Shown in pieces: positions 44,266 through 53,796 of a stretch of 64,000 nt of DNA. The position numbers and the translations under genes are program-made. The DNA is taken from contig JAXLWK010000010.1 in NCBI GenBank assembly GCA_046328525.1, positions 1-64,000 on the forward strand, read 5' to 3'. This DNA is from JBDHWG01 sp046328525. GTDB lineage: Bacteria > Chloroflexota > Anaerolineae > Epilineales > JAHCIE01. Under the pieces are notes generated by a model. That model was not told where the DNA came from. It searched no databases and saw only the letters and a list, made by a program, of their open reading frames with translations. The first letter of the stretch is position 1. The number at the start of each line of letters is the position of its first letter.

Positions 44266-46110
44266 ATGCGAGTCGCGACCGTCGCAGCTTTTGTGACCGC
44301 CGCAGTCAGTCTCCTCATCGCGCTCGCCTTCATGCCGTCTGCCCAGGCGGCCCACCCCGACGCCAGCCCGCCCAGAGCCACGAAACGGACCGCGAGCGGC
44401 CCCAGGACCCAGCCGACGAAAGCGCCTGGCGAGAGCGACTTCAGCTCGCTGCCCGGTCCTGGCCTGCGCCTCCAGGACTTCGTCGAGAAGACTGACGCCG
44501 CGCCAAAGAAAGAGTCGAGCAAGCGCGAAAATCTCGATCCCGCCCCAACCGCGACTCTCGACCCGTCGCTGATGCCCTGCCCCGGCGCCGGCCCGCTAGG
44601 CTGCATCGGCAACAATGGGCGTATCGCCGGCACCGTGTGGCAGGACCTCAACAAGAACGGCCGCCAGGACTTCGGCGAGCCTGGCCTGCCCGGCGTGACG
44701 GTAAATCTGTCTATCGTCCACGTGGATCAGACGGAACAGGCCGTCGGGCAGCGGGTTACAGATGCAGCCGGCAACTGGGAATTCCTCGGCCTGGAAGCGC
44801 CGGCCGATTACAGGCTGCGGCTCACCTTCCCGTCGGGCTGGGGCCTGGCGGGCGGCAACACGATTGACATACCCGCCGGCGTGTTCCGCTGGTGCTGCAC
44901 GAAGTTCTTCATGCTGCCGGCGGTTCCCATGCCGACTGCGACGCCGACGAGCACACCCGTTGACACGGCGACGCCGACCCCCACCAACACGGCGACGGCA
45001 ACCGCCACACCGACGCCCACGCCGACCGACACGGCCACGGCCACACCCACACCCTCCCCCACCGATACGGCCACGCCGACGGGTACACCCCCGACGAGTA
45101 CGCCGACCGCGACACCATCCCACACACCCACAGACACGGCGACCCCGACCGACACGGCGACGGCCACACCCACAGACACGGCGACCCCGACCGACACGGC
45201 CACGGCAACGCCCACGCATACCCCGACCGACACCCCAACGCCGACAAATACGCCGACGAGCACGCCCACGAGCACGCCCACGGCGACACCAACGCATACC
45301 CCGACCGACACCCCAACGCCGACGAATACGCCGACAGCCACGCCCACGAGCACGCCCACGGCGACACCAACGCATACCCCCACCGATATCCCTATGCCAC
45401 CGCCGCCGCCAACCAACACGCCGACGCCCGTAGCGACAATCGGCCCCCCGATTTATCCGCCCACGCCGGTCACGCCTCCGCCGCCGCCGAACACGCCAAC
45501 GAAAGAACGACCGCCAGCCACTGACGTTCCCATCATATGGACGCTGACCCCGGTCGCGACTCCTACGCAGGAAATACCCGGAATTCAGATCAGTCTGACG
45601 CCGTTCACGGTGACACCCGAATGGACGCCGACCCCGACCTTCGTGCCGACCGGCACACCGACGCTCGCGCCGACGGTGACTATGACGCCGACGCTTGCCC
45701 CGGGCTGCCTGCTCGTCACGGGCCGGGCGCAATCTTGCTTCCCAGGCCCAATCACCGCCGTCATCAGCATCGAGAACCTGCTGTCGCCGGTCACGGTCAC
45801 GACAGATCGCGGCGGCTACTTCACCCTCGGCCCACTGTGTAACCTCGCGCCGGGGAACGACACGCTGACCGCAACGGCGGCGAGCTACGCCCCGGTGACG
45901 CAGACGGCGTACCTGTCGCCGCAGAGCCAGCCCTTCGTGATAGACTTCGTCGGCCCGTACTGCTTGCCGCCCGTGGTCTTGCCGGTGACTGGCGCTGACG
46001 CGCCTGTCCGCGAGAGCCTGATCCAGAGCATCTACGAGACGGCCCACCCCGGCGACCACCGCGCCGCGCATACCCTCCCGGACTGGCTGCGGCTGCTCCT
46101 ACGCCCCTAG
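44266..46110 (+). CDS. large secreted protein with TPT-repeat linker (second paralogue)
   Basis: A 614-residue paralogue of the preceding gene with the same plan: signal peptide, the segment from CPGxGPxGCIGNNGRIAGTVWQDLNKNG, B domain (about 112-210), Thr/Pro linker (about 220-480), Cys-containing beta domain and LPVTG (L572). The globular parts are close to the first copy, but the linker is built of TPTDTAT/TPTSTPT units instead of TPTNTPT, so repeats have evolved separately after duplication. AGGAGGG precedes the ATG at 44266. It has its own promoter and terminator. Confidence 0.85.
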   Translation: MRVATVAAFVTAAVSLLIALAFMPSAQAAHPDASPPRATKRTASGPRTQPTKAPGESDFSSLPGPGLRLQDFVEKTDAAPKKESSKRENLDPAPTATLDPSLMPCPGAGPLGCIGNNGRIAGTVWQDLNKNGRQDFGEPGLPGVTVNLSIVHVDQTEQAVGQRVTDAAGNWEFLGLEAPADYRLRLTFPSGWGLAGGNTIDIPAGVFRWCCTKFFMLPAVPMPTATPTSTPVDTATPTPTNTATATATPTPTPTDTATATPTPSPTDTATPTGTPPTSTPTATPSHTPTDTATPTDTATATPTDTATPTDTATATPTHTPTDTPTPTNTPTSTPTSTPTATPTHTPTDTPTPTNTPTATPTSTPTATPTHTPTDIPMPPPPPTNTPTPVATIGPPIYPPTPVTPPPPPNTPTKERPPATDVPIIWTLTPVATPTQEIPGIQISLTPFTVTPEWTPTPTFVPTGTPTLAPTVTMTPTLAPGCLLVTGRAQSCFPGPITAVISIENLLSPVTVTTDRGGYFTLGPLCNLAPGNDTLTATAASYAPVTQTAYLSPQSQPFVIDFVGPYCLPPVVLPVTGADAPVRESLIQSIYETAHPGDHRAAHTLPDWLRLLLRP

Positions 46111-46120
46111 CCGCTAACAG

Positions 46121-46149
46121 TTGGCCCTGCATGGGCGGAGTGGTATAAT
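46121..46149 (+). promoter_or_regulatory. promoter of the gatCA operon
   Basis: TTGGCC (46121-46126), 17 bases, TATAAT (46144-46149), giving a start of transcription about 12 bases before the gatC ATG. Confidence 0.65.
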
Positions 46150-46167
46150 AGGAATGGGAGATTACCT

Positions 46168-46455
46168 ATGCCTTTGGATCAGACGACCGTCGAGCATATC
46201 GCGGAGCTTGCCCGGCTCGGCCTGTCGGAGGACGAGAAAGTCCTTTTCGCCGAGCAGCTCTCCGCCATCCTGGACTACGCGGCGATGCTCCAGCGCCTGG
46301 ACACGAGCGCCATCCCACCGACGGCCTCCGTGCTCGCGCTCGAGAACGTGATGCGCGATGACGTGGCGCGGCCCTCTTTGCCGCGCGAGGACGTGTTGGC
46401 GAACGCGCCTCACGCCGTGGACGGCGAATTCCAGGTGCCGGCGATCCTCGACTGA
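46168..46455 (+). CDS. gatC: Asp/Glu-tRNA amidotransferase subunit C
   Basis: A 95-residue GatC: HIAELARLGLSEDEKVLFAEQLSAILDYAAMLQ, then TASVLALENVMRDDVARPSL and the usual NAPHAVDGEFQVPAILD end. It stabilises the GatAB complex, which turns Glu-tRNA(Gln) and Asp-tRNA(Asn) into the amide form. It precedes gatA by 33 bases. Ribosome site GGGAG. Confidence 0.95.
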   Translation: MPLDQTTVEHIAELARLGLSEDEKVLFAEQLSAILDYAAMLQRLDTSAIPPTASVLALENVMRDDVARPSLPREDVLANAPHAVDGEFQVPAILD

Positions 46456-46488
46456 TAGTCTCCCGACACGTTTCCCGGGGAGTTGCGC

Positions 46489-47970
46489 TTGTACACATTG
46501 ACACTCCACGCTGCTCAGGCCGCCTTGCGGGCGGGTGAGACAACGTCGGTTGCCCTGACCGAAGCCGTCCTGGATCGCATTGTTGCGGCCGACAACGCCG
46601 TCAAAGCCTACATCTCCGTTACGCCGGAGGTGGCCCTGGAGGGGGCGCGCCAGGCCGACGAGCGCCGCGCCGCCGGCGAGGACGGCCCGCTGCTGGGGAT
46701 CCCCTACGCGCTCAAGGACATCATCGTCACCGAAGGCATCACCACGACGTGCGGCTCGCGCATCCTGCAGAACTTCGTCCCGCCCTACGACGGCACGGTC
46801 TACCGTCGGCTGCGCGGCGCTGGCGCGGTCCTGCTCGGCAAGACCAACATGGACGAGTTCGCCATGGGGTCGTCCACCGAAAACTCCGCCTTCTTCGTCA
46901 CCCGCAACCCCTGGGATCTGACGCGCGTGCCGGGCGGCTCCAGCGGCGGCTCGGCGGCGGCCGTCGCCGCGGATGAGGCATTCTTCGGTATCGGCACCGA
47001 CACCGGCGGCAGCATCCGCCAGCCCGCGTCGCTGACGGGCATCGTCGGGCTGCGTCCGACATACGGGCGCGTGTCGCGGTACGGCCTCGTCGCCTTCGGC
47101 TCGTCCCTCGACCAGGTGGGGTCGCTGACGAAGGACGTGACCGACGCGGCGCTCGTGTTGGGGGCGCTGGCCGGCCACGACCCCCTGGACTCCACGTCCG
47201 TGGACATCCCCGTCCCCGACTACACCGCCGCCCTGACGGGCGACGTGCGCGGCATGCGCATTGCTGTACCGAAAGAGTACTTCGTCGCCGGCATGGAGCC
47301 AGGCGTCGAAAAGGCCGTGCGCGACGCGATCAGCGTGCTGGCGGGCATGGGCGCCGAGGTGGATGAAGTGCGCCTGCCGCACACCGAGTACGCGCTGCCC
47401 ACCTACTACCTCATCGCCCCCGCCGAGGCGTCCGCCAACCTGGCGCGCTACGACGGTGTGCGCTACGGCCTGTCCGCCGAGAACCCCCTGGACGTGCGGG
47501 ACCTGATGCGCCGCACGCGGGAGGAAGGCTTCGGGCCGGAGGTCAAGCGCCGCATCATGCTCGGCACGTATGCCCTGTCGGCGGGCTACTACGACGCCTA
47601 CTATCGCAAGGCGCAGCAGGCGCGCACGCTCATCAAGCAGGACTTCGACCGCGTTTTCGAGACCTATGACGCGGTCGTCGCGCCGGTGTCGCCGTTTGTG
47701 GCGTGGCCTATCGGCGCAAAGATGGACGACCCGCTCCAGATGTACCTGGCCGACATCTTCACGCTGAGCGTGAACCTGGCCGGGCTGTGCGGCATCTCCG
47801 TGCCGTGCGGCTTCTCCGAGGGTCTGCCGGTCGGTCTCCAGGTGATCGGGCGGCCCTTCGGCGAGACCGACATTCTGCGCGCGGCCTACGCCTACGAGCA
47901 GGCGACGCCCTGGCACACGCTGAAACCCGTTGTGGCGACCGTTGCGATGGATGATGAGGTGGTAAGTTAG
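46489..47970 (+). CDS. gatA: Asp/Glu-tRNA amidotransferase subunit A
   Basis: A 493-residue amidase-signature enzyme supplying ammonia from glutamine. The catalytic triad is visible: Lys in YALKDIIVTEG, cis-Ser in GGSIRQPASLTG and nucleophile Ser in the GGSSGGSAAAVAA loop. The start is a TTG at 46489, six bases after GGGGAG; another TTG two codons earlier would overlap the ribosome site. Second gene of the operon, 23 bases before the nucleotidyltransferase. Confidence 0.95.
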   Translation: MYTLTLHAAQAALRAGETTSVALTEAVLDRIVAADNAVKAYISVTPEVALEGARQADERRAAGEDGPLLGIPYALKDIIVTEGITTTCGSRILQNFVPPYDGTVYRRLRGAGAVLLGKTNMDEFAMGSSTENSAFFVTRNPWDLTRVPGGSSGGSAAAVAADEAFFGIGTDTGGSIRQPASLTGIVGLRPTYGRVSRYGLVAFGSSLDQVGSLTKDVTDAALVLGALAGHDPLDSTSVDIPVPDYTAALTGDVRGMRIAVPKEYFVAGMEPGVEKAVRDAISVLAGMGAEVDEVRLPHTEYALPTYYLIAPAEASANLARYDGVRYGLSAENPLDVRDLMRRTREEGFGPEVKRRIMLGTYALSAGYYDAYYRKAQQARTLIKQDFDRVFETYDAVVAPVSPFVAWPIGAKMDDPLQMYLADIFTLSVNLAGLCGISVPCGFSEGLPVGLQVIGRPFGETDILRAAYAYEQATPWHTLKPVVATVAMDDEVVS

Positions 47971-47993
47971 TCAGGCGCAGGGAGGCGCCACCC

Positions 47994-48983
47994 ATGCAAG
48001 TGATCATTCCGTTAGCCGGCCGCGGGACGCGGCTTCAGCCGCATACGTTCAGCAAACCCAAGCCGCTCGTCTCTTGCGCCGGCAAGCCCGTCCTGGGGCA
48101 TATCCTGGACAAGCTCGTCGCCATCCAGGACGAGATCGAAGACATTGTCTTCATCGTTGGCCACCTGGGCGAGCAGATCGAGCAGTACGTCAAGCCGAAC
48201 TACGATTTCAAGGCGCACTACGTCGTGCAGGAGGAGCTGGCGGGCCAGGCCCACGCCATCGCCCTGACGCGCGACACCATTCACGCGCCTGTGCTCATCA
48301 TTTTCGTGGACACCGTGTTCGAGGCGAACCTGCGCGACCTGCCGAGGGTGGACGCCGATGGCGTCATTCACGTCCGCGAGGTCGAGGACCCGCGCCGCTT
48401 CGGCGTCGTCGTGGTCGGCGAGGATGGCTACATCGAGCGCTTCGTCGAGAAGCCCTCGACGCCTGTGTCGAACCTGGCCGTTGTCGGCGTGTACTACATC
48501 CGCGACTACCAGGGCCTGTTCTCGGCGATTGACGCGCTGATCGAGCGCAATATCCAGACGAAGGGCGAGTATTTCCTGGCCGATGCCCTGCAGATCATGG
48601 TGGAGCGCGGGGCGCGCTTCAAGGCGGCGGCGATCCCGGTCTGGGAGGACTGCGGGACGCCGGAGGCGTTGCTCCAGACCAACCGCTACCTGCTGGAGCA
48701 CGGCGAGGCGACGAACAACGCCAACGACTATCCGTCGGCCGTGGTGATCCCGCCGGTGTTCATCCACCCGACAGCCACGGTCGAGGCGTCGGTGATCGGG
48801 CCGAACGCGACCATCTCGGCCCATGTCGAGGTGCGCAACTCCATCGTCCGCGACTCGATTGTGGACGAAGAGAGCGTCATCCACGACACGATGCTCGACC
48901 AGTCCCTCGTCGGGCAGCGCGCCTACGTGCGCGGCCAGTTTCACAAAGTCAACGTCGGCGACGCGGCGAGCGTTGACTTCTAA
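47994..48983 (+). CDS. sugar-phosphate nucleotidyltransferase
   Basis: A 329-residue enzyme with the nucleotidyltransferase signature IIPLAGRGTRLQPHTFSKPKPLVSCAGKP at the N terminus, VQEELAGQAHAIALTRD and the acceptor region FVEKPSTP, and ending in a left-handed beta-helix (about 245-329; IHPTATVEASVIGPNATISAHV). It probably makes dTDP- or UDP-glucose or a related sugar nucleotide. It follows gatA closely. GGGAGG precedes the ATG. Confidence 0.88.
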   Translation: MQVIIPLAGRGTRLQPHTFSKPKPLVSCAGKPVLGHILDKLVAIQDEIEDIVFIVGHLGEQIEQYVKPNYDFKAHYVVQEELAGQAHAIALTRDTIHAPVLIIFVDTVFEANLRDLPRVDADGVIHVREVEDPRRFGVVVVGEDGYIERFVEKPSTPVSNLAVVGVYYIRDYQGLFSAIDALIERNIQTKGEYFLADALQIMVERGARFKAAAIPVWEDCGTPEALLQTNRYLLEHGEATNNANDYPSAVVIPPVFIHPTATVEASVIGPNATISAHVEVRNSIVRDSIVDEESVIHDTMLDQSLVGQRAYVRGQFHKVNVGDAASVDF

Positions 48984-49005
48984 CTCAAGTCAGGTGGAGG
49001 ACACA

Positions 49006-50178
49006 ATGATCACGCAGACGCACCGAGTCAGCCAGCGAGTCGCTACGGTCCCGCCGTCGGGCATTCGCAAGTTCTTCGACATCGTCGCCACGATGAAGGA
49101 TGTCATCTCCCTCGGCATCGGCGAGCCGGACTTCTCGACGCCGGAGGACATCAGCCAGGCGGGCATCCTGTCTATCCAGCAGGGTATCACGGGCTACACC
49201 TCCAACTCCGGGCTGATCGAGCTGCGCCAGGCCGTGTCCGACCACCTGGCCGCGCTGTACGGCGTCCACTACGATCCGGGCGACGAAATCCTCGTCACCG
49301 TCGGCGTGTCCGAGGCGCTGCACCTGGCGATGACGGCGTTCCTGGAGCCGGGCGACGAGGTGGTGTTCCCCCAGCCCTCGTATGTCGCCTACCCGGCCAC
49401 CGTCAGCTTCGCCGGCGGCATCCCGGTCGCCGTGCCGACCTACGTCGAGCAGGAGTTCCAGCTCACGGTGGACGACGTTGAGGCGGCCATCACGCCGCGC
49501 ACGCGCATGCTCCTGGTCGGCTACCCCAACAACCCGACCGGCGCCGTCATGAGCCGCGAGCGCATGGCCGAAGTCGCCGCCGTCGCCGAGCGCCACGACC
49601 TCCTCGTCCTCTCCGACGAGATCTACGACCGCCTGGTGTACGGCGTCGAGCACACGTGCGTCGCCGCCCTGCCGGGGATGCGCGAGCGCACGCTGCTGCT
49701 CGGCGGCTTCTCCAAGGCGTATGCCATGACCGGCTGGCGCGTCGGATATGCCTGCGGCCCGGCGGACATGATCGCCGCCATGCGCAAGGTGCACCAGTAC
49801 ATCATCATGTCGGCCCCGACGGCGGCCCAGTACGCCGCCACCTACGCCATCCGCAACGGCGAGCCGCACGTGCAGGCGATGGTCAACGCCTACGACGAGC
49901 GCCGCAAGACCATCGTCGCCGGCTTCAACGCGCTGGGGCTGCGGACGTTCGAGCCGCGCGGCGCGTTCTACTGCTTCCCGGACATCCGCAGCACCGGCCT
50001 GGACGAGAATGAGTTCTCGGAGCGCCTGCTGACGGAGGAGAAGGTCGCGGTCGTGCCGGGCACGGCGTTCGGCGACAGCGGCGCGGGCTACGTGCGCGCC
50101 GCCTACACCGCGTCGCTGCCCCAGGTCCAGGAGGCGCTGGAGCGCATCGAGCGCTTCGTGCGCCGCGTCCGCGGATAA
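49006..50178 (+). CDS. class I/II PLP-dependent aminotransferase
   Basis: A 390-residue fold-type I aminotransferase. Typical segments: ISLGIGEPDFSTPEDI, YTSNSGLIELRQAVSDHL, VGYPNNPTGAVMS, VLSDEIYDRLVY, and the PLP lysine in LLGGFSKAYAMTGWRVGY; the substrate arginine is in AGYVRAAYTAS. The ATG at 49006 has GGAGG upstream; the longer ORF toward 48823 overlaps the preceding gene and is a shadow. Substrates are likely aspartate, alanine or an aromatic amino acid. Confidence 0.92.
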   Translation: MITQTHRVSQRVATVPPSGIRKFFDIVATMKDVISLGIGEPDFSTPEDISQAGILSIQQGITGYTSNSGLIELRQAVSDHLAALYGVHYDPGDEILVTVGVSEALHLAMTAFLEPGDEVVFPQPSYVAYPATVSFAGGIPVAVPTYVEQEFQLTVDDVEAAITPRTRMLLVGYPNNPTGAVMSRERMAEVAAVAERHDLLVLSDEIYDRLVYGVEHTCVAALPGMRERTLLLGGFSKAYAMTGWRVGYACGPADMIAAMRKVHQYIIMSAPTAAQYAATYAIRNGEPHVQAMVNAYDERRKTIVAGFNALGLRTFEPRGAFYCFPDIRSTGLDENEFSERLLTEEKVAVVPGTAFGDSGAGYVRAAYTASLPQVQEALERIERFVRRVRG

Positions 50179-50181
50179 GCC

Positions 50182-50280
50182 CTCACCCCGTCCCTCTCCC
50201 AAAATGGGAGAGGGGGGAGGACAAGAGCATTTCTCCCTCCCCCTCGCCCAAAATGGGCGAGGGGGCAGGGGGAGAGGGAC
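50182..50280. repeat. family A repeat, double hairpin
   Basis: Two adjacent hairpins: CTCTCCC/GGGAGAG around AAAAT (50193-50214 region), and CTCGCCC/GGGCGAG around AAAAT near 50240-50262. It lies in the gap between the aminotransferase and the Uma2 gene. Confidence 0.6.
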
Positions 50281-50288
50281 GATAGCCA

Positions 50289-50846
50289 ATGGCAGTACAG
50301 GTTGAGCTGGTGACGGCGGAGATGCTGGCGGCGCTGCCCGACACGGGCGAGCGCACCGAGCTTGTGCGCGGGGAGGTTGTGTCTATGTCGCCAGGTGGCG
50401 CCGAGCATGGACGGATCGGCGGGCGGTTGTTCGTGGCGCTCGGTGATTTCGTGTTGCGACACGGGCTTGGTGAGATCTACCTGGCGGAGACCGGCTTCAT
50501 CCTCTCGCGGGACCCGGACACGGTGCGCGCCCCCGACGCGGCGTTCGTCGCCGCCGCGCGCCTGGCCGGCCGCGGGCGCCGCAGCGGCTTCTTCGACGGC
50601 GCGCCCGACCTGGCCGTTGAGGTCGTTTCGCCAAACGACAGCTACCAGGATGTCGAGGACAAGGTGTATGACTACCTGAATGCCGGGACGCGCGCTGTGT
50701 GGGTGGTCAACCCGCGCGCCCAGACGGTGACGGTCTATGAGCCGACGCGGGTGGCGCGGACGCTGACGGTACACGATACGCTGGACGGCGGCGACACACT
50801 GCCCGGCTTCGCCCTGCCCGTGCGGGACCTGTTCGATACGGAGTAG
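50289..50846 (+). CDS. Uma2 family (DUF820) endonuclease-like protein
   Basis: A 185-residue PD-(D/E)XK-type protein of the Uma2/DUF820 family. Typical are VELVRGEVVSMSPGG, RAPDAAFVAAARL, and the DLAVEVVSPNDSYQDVEDKVYDYLNAGTRAVWVVNP core with the acidic-glutamate-lysine pattern. These are abundant in cyanobacteria and Chloroflexota, often as many copies; the role is unknown. GAGGGA precedes the ATG. Confidence 0.8.
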   Translation: MAVQVELVTAEMLAALPDTGERTELVRGEVVSMSPGGAEHGRIGGRLFVALGDFVLRHGLGEIYLAETGFILSRDPDTVRAPDAAFVAAARLAGRGRRSGFFDGAPDLAVEVVSPNDSYQDVEDKVYDYLNAGTRAVWVVNPRAQTVTVYEPTRVARTLTVHDTLDGGDTLPGFALPVRDLFDTE

Positions 50847-50851
50847 TCAGG

Positions 50852-50880
50852 GTAGGGGCAGGTTTGAAACCTGCCCCTAC
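50852..50880. repeat. family B palindrome
   Basis: GTAGGGGCAGGTTT and its complement around one base, 14 pairs, perfect. It stands 5 bases after the Uma2 stop and is followed by CTCCACCGCCAGCA, the same flank as the copy at 55403. Confidence 0.9.
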
Positions 50881-50924
50881 TCCACCGCCAGCAGGATACG
50901 GTCACACTATCGCATGAGGTACAT

Positions 50925-52367
<1,443 letters not shown>

Positions 52368-52461
52368 CGCCCCAGCCGTGGCTCTCCCGGCGACGCCGCT
52401 CTCGACGCTCAGTATTTTCAACATCCCGCAATGACGCGGGCACTCCACGAGGAGGTTCTTG

Positions 52462-53745
52462 ATGGCAACAATGGGTCCAGAGACCAAGGCCATGCCCGGT
52501 GCGGCAAAACCGCTGGAGATGGCGATCCAGCAATACGACGCGGCCGTCGCCCTGATGCCGGAGCTAGACCCCGGTATCGTGGACATCATGCGCGACTCCA
52601 AGCGCGAGTTGACGGTCAACTTCCCTGTCAAGATGGATGACGGCAGCGTCCGCGTCTTTACAGGCTACCGCGTTCACCACAGCACTGTGCGTGGCCCGTC
52701 GAAGGGTGGCCTGCGCTACTCGCCAGACCTCACACTGGATGACGTGCGCGCCCTCGCCATGTGGATGACATGGAAATGCGCCGTGATCAACCTGCCCTTC
52801 GGCGGCGCCAAGGGCGGCGTGGTCGCTGACCCCAAAGCGATGTCGCAGCATGAGCTGGAGCACCTGACGCGACGCTATGCCAGCGAGATCAGCATTCTTA
52901 TGAGTCCCGAAGGGGACATTCCCGCCCCGGACATGGGCACCAACTCCCAGGTCATGGCGTGGATCATGGACACGTACTCGATGCACAAGGGCTACTCGAC
53001 GCCCGCCGTCGTCACCGGCAAGCCGGTCGAGATCGGCGGCTCCCTCGGCCGCGCCGAAGCGCCGGGCCGCGGCGTCATGTTCATCACCCGCGAGACGCTG
53101 CACCGCACCGGCAAGAGCATCGAGGGCGCGACGATCGCCGTGCAAGGCTTCGGGCAGGTGGGCCGCACAACGGCCCTGTTGACCCAGGGCAAGGGCGCGA
53201 CCGTGGTCGCCGTGAGCGACAGCCGCGGCGGCATCTACAACCCGCATGGCCTGGACGTCGAGCTGGTCATCCAGCACAAGGCCGAGACCGGCTCCGTCGT
53301 CGGGTTCCCCGGCGCGGACGGCGTGACCAACGCCGAGCTGATGGGCCTGCCGGTGGACGTCCTCATCCCGGCGGCGATGGAGAACCAGATCACCGCCTAC
53401 AACGCCGGCCTCATCCAGGCGCCCCTGGTGGTCGAGGCGGCCAACGGGCCGACGACGCCGGGCGCTGACGCGATCCTGCGCGACAACAACATCCTGGTCA
53501 TGCCGGATATTCTCGCCAACAGCGGCGGCGTCGCGGTGTCCTACTTCGAGTGGGTGCAGGGCTTGCAGCATTTCTTCTGGAACGAGCGGGAGATCAACGT
53601 CAAGATGCGAGAGATGATCACCCGCGCGCTCGACGACGTGTGGCATCGCGCCGTGAGCCGCAAGGTGAGCATGCGCATGTCGGCGTACATGACGGCCATC
53701 GAGCGCGTACACGCGGCCACCGCCATTCGCGGCATCTACCCGTAA
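52462..53745 (+). CDS. gdhA: Glu/Leu/Phe/Val-type dehydrogenase (glutamate dehydrogenase)
   Basis: A 427-residue hexameric-type amino-acid dehydrogenase converting glutamate and NAD(P) to 2-oxoglutarate and ammonia. The catalytic lysine is in PFGGAKGGVVADPK; the substrate part is MTWKCAVINLPFGG, and nucleotide binding is in AVQGFGQVGRTTALL; ANGPTTPGADAIL and YFEWVQGLQHFFW are typical. The ATG at 52462 follows GGAGG by six bases. The coenzyme preference is not certain from sequence. Confidence 0.92.
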   Translation: MATMGPETKAMPGAAKPLEMAIQQYDAAVALMPELDPGIVDIMRDSKRELTVNFPVKMDDGSVRVFTGYRVHHSTVRGPSKGGLRYSPDLTLDDVRALAMWMTWKCAVINLPFGGAKGGVVADPKAMSQHELEHLTRRYASEISILMSPEGDIPAPDMGTNSQVMAWIMDTYSMHKGYSTPAVVTGKPVEIGGSLGRAEAPGRGVMFITRETLHRTGKSIEGATIAVQGFGQVGRTTALLTQGKGATVVAVSDSRGGIYNPHGLDVELVIQHKAETGSVVGFPGADGVTNAELMGLPVDVLIPAAMENQITAYNAGLIQAPLVVEAANGPTTPGADAILRDNNILVMPDILANSGGVAVSYFEWVQGLQHFFWNEREINVKMREMITRALDDVWHRAVSRKVSMRMSAYMTAIERVHAATAIRGIYP

Positions 53746-53754
53746 GCGTCCGGT

Positions 53755-53783
53755 GTAGGGGCAGGTTTGAAACCTGCCCCTAC
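53755..53783. repeat. family B palindrome
   Basis: A perfect 14-base-pair inverted repeat around one base, ending 13 bases before the RlmD-type start codon at 53797. It thus falls in the leader of that gene. Confidence 0.9.
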
Positions 53784-53796
53784 GCATACAGTATTG

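Noticed and set aside
43854..45996. LPVTG motifs as sortase signals in the two TPT-linker proteins
   Set aside because: No hydrophobic helix and basic tail follow; about 40-70 hydrophilic residues come after the motif.
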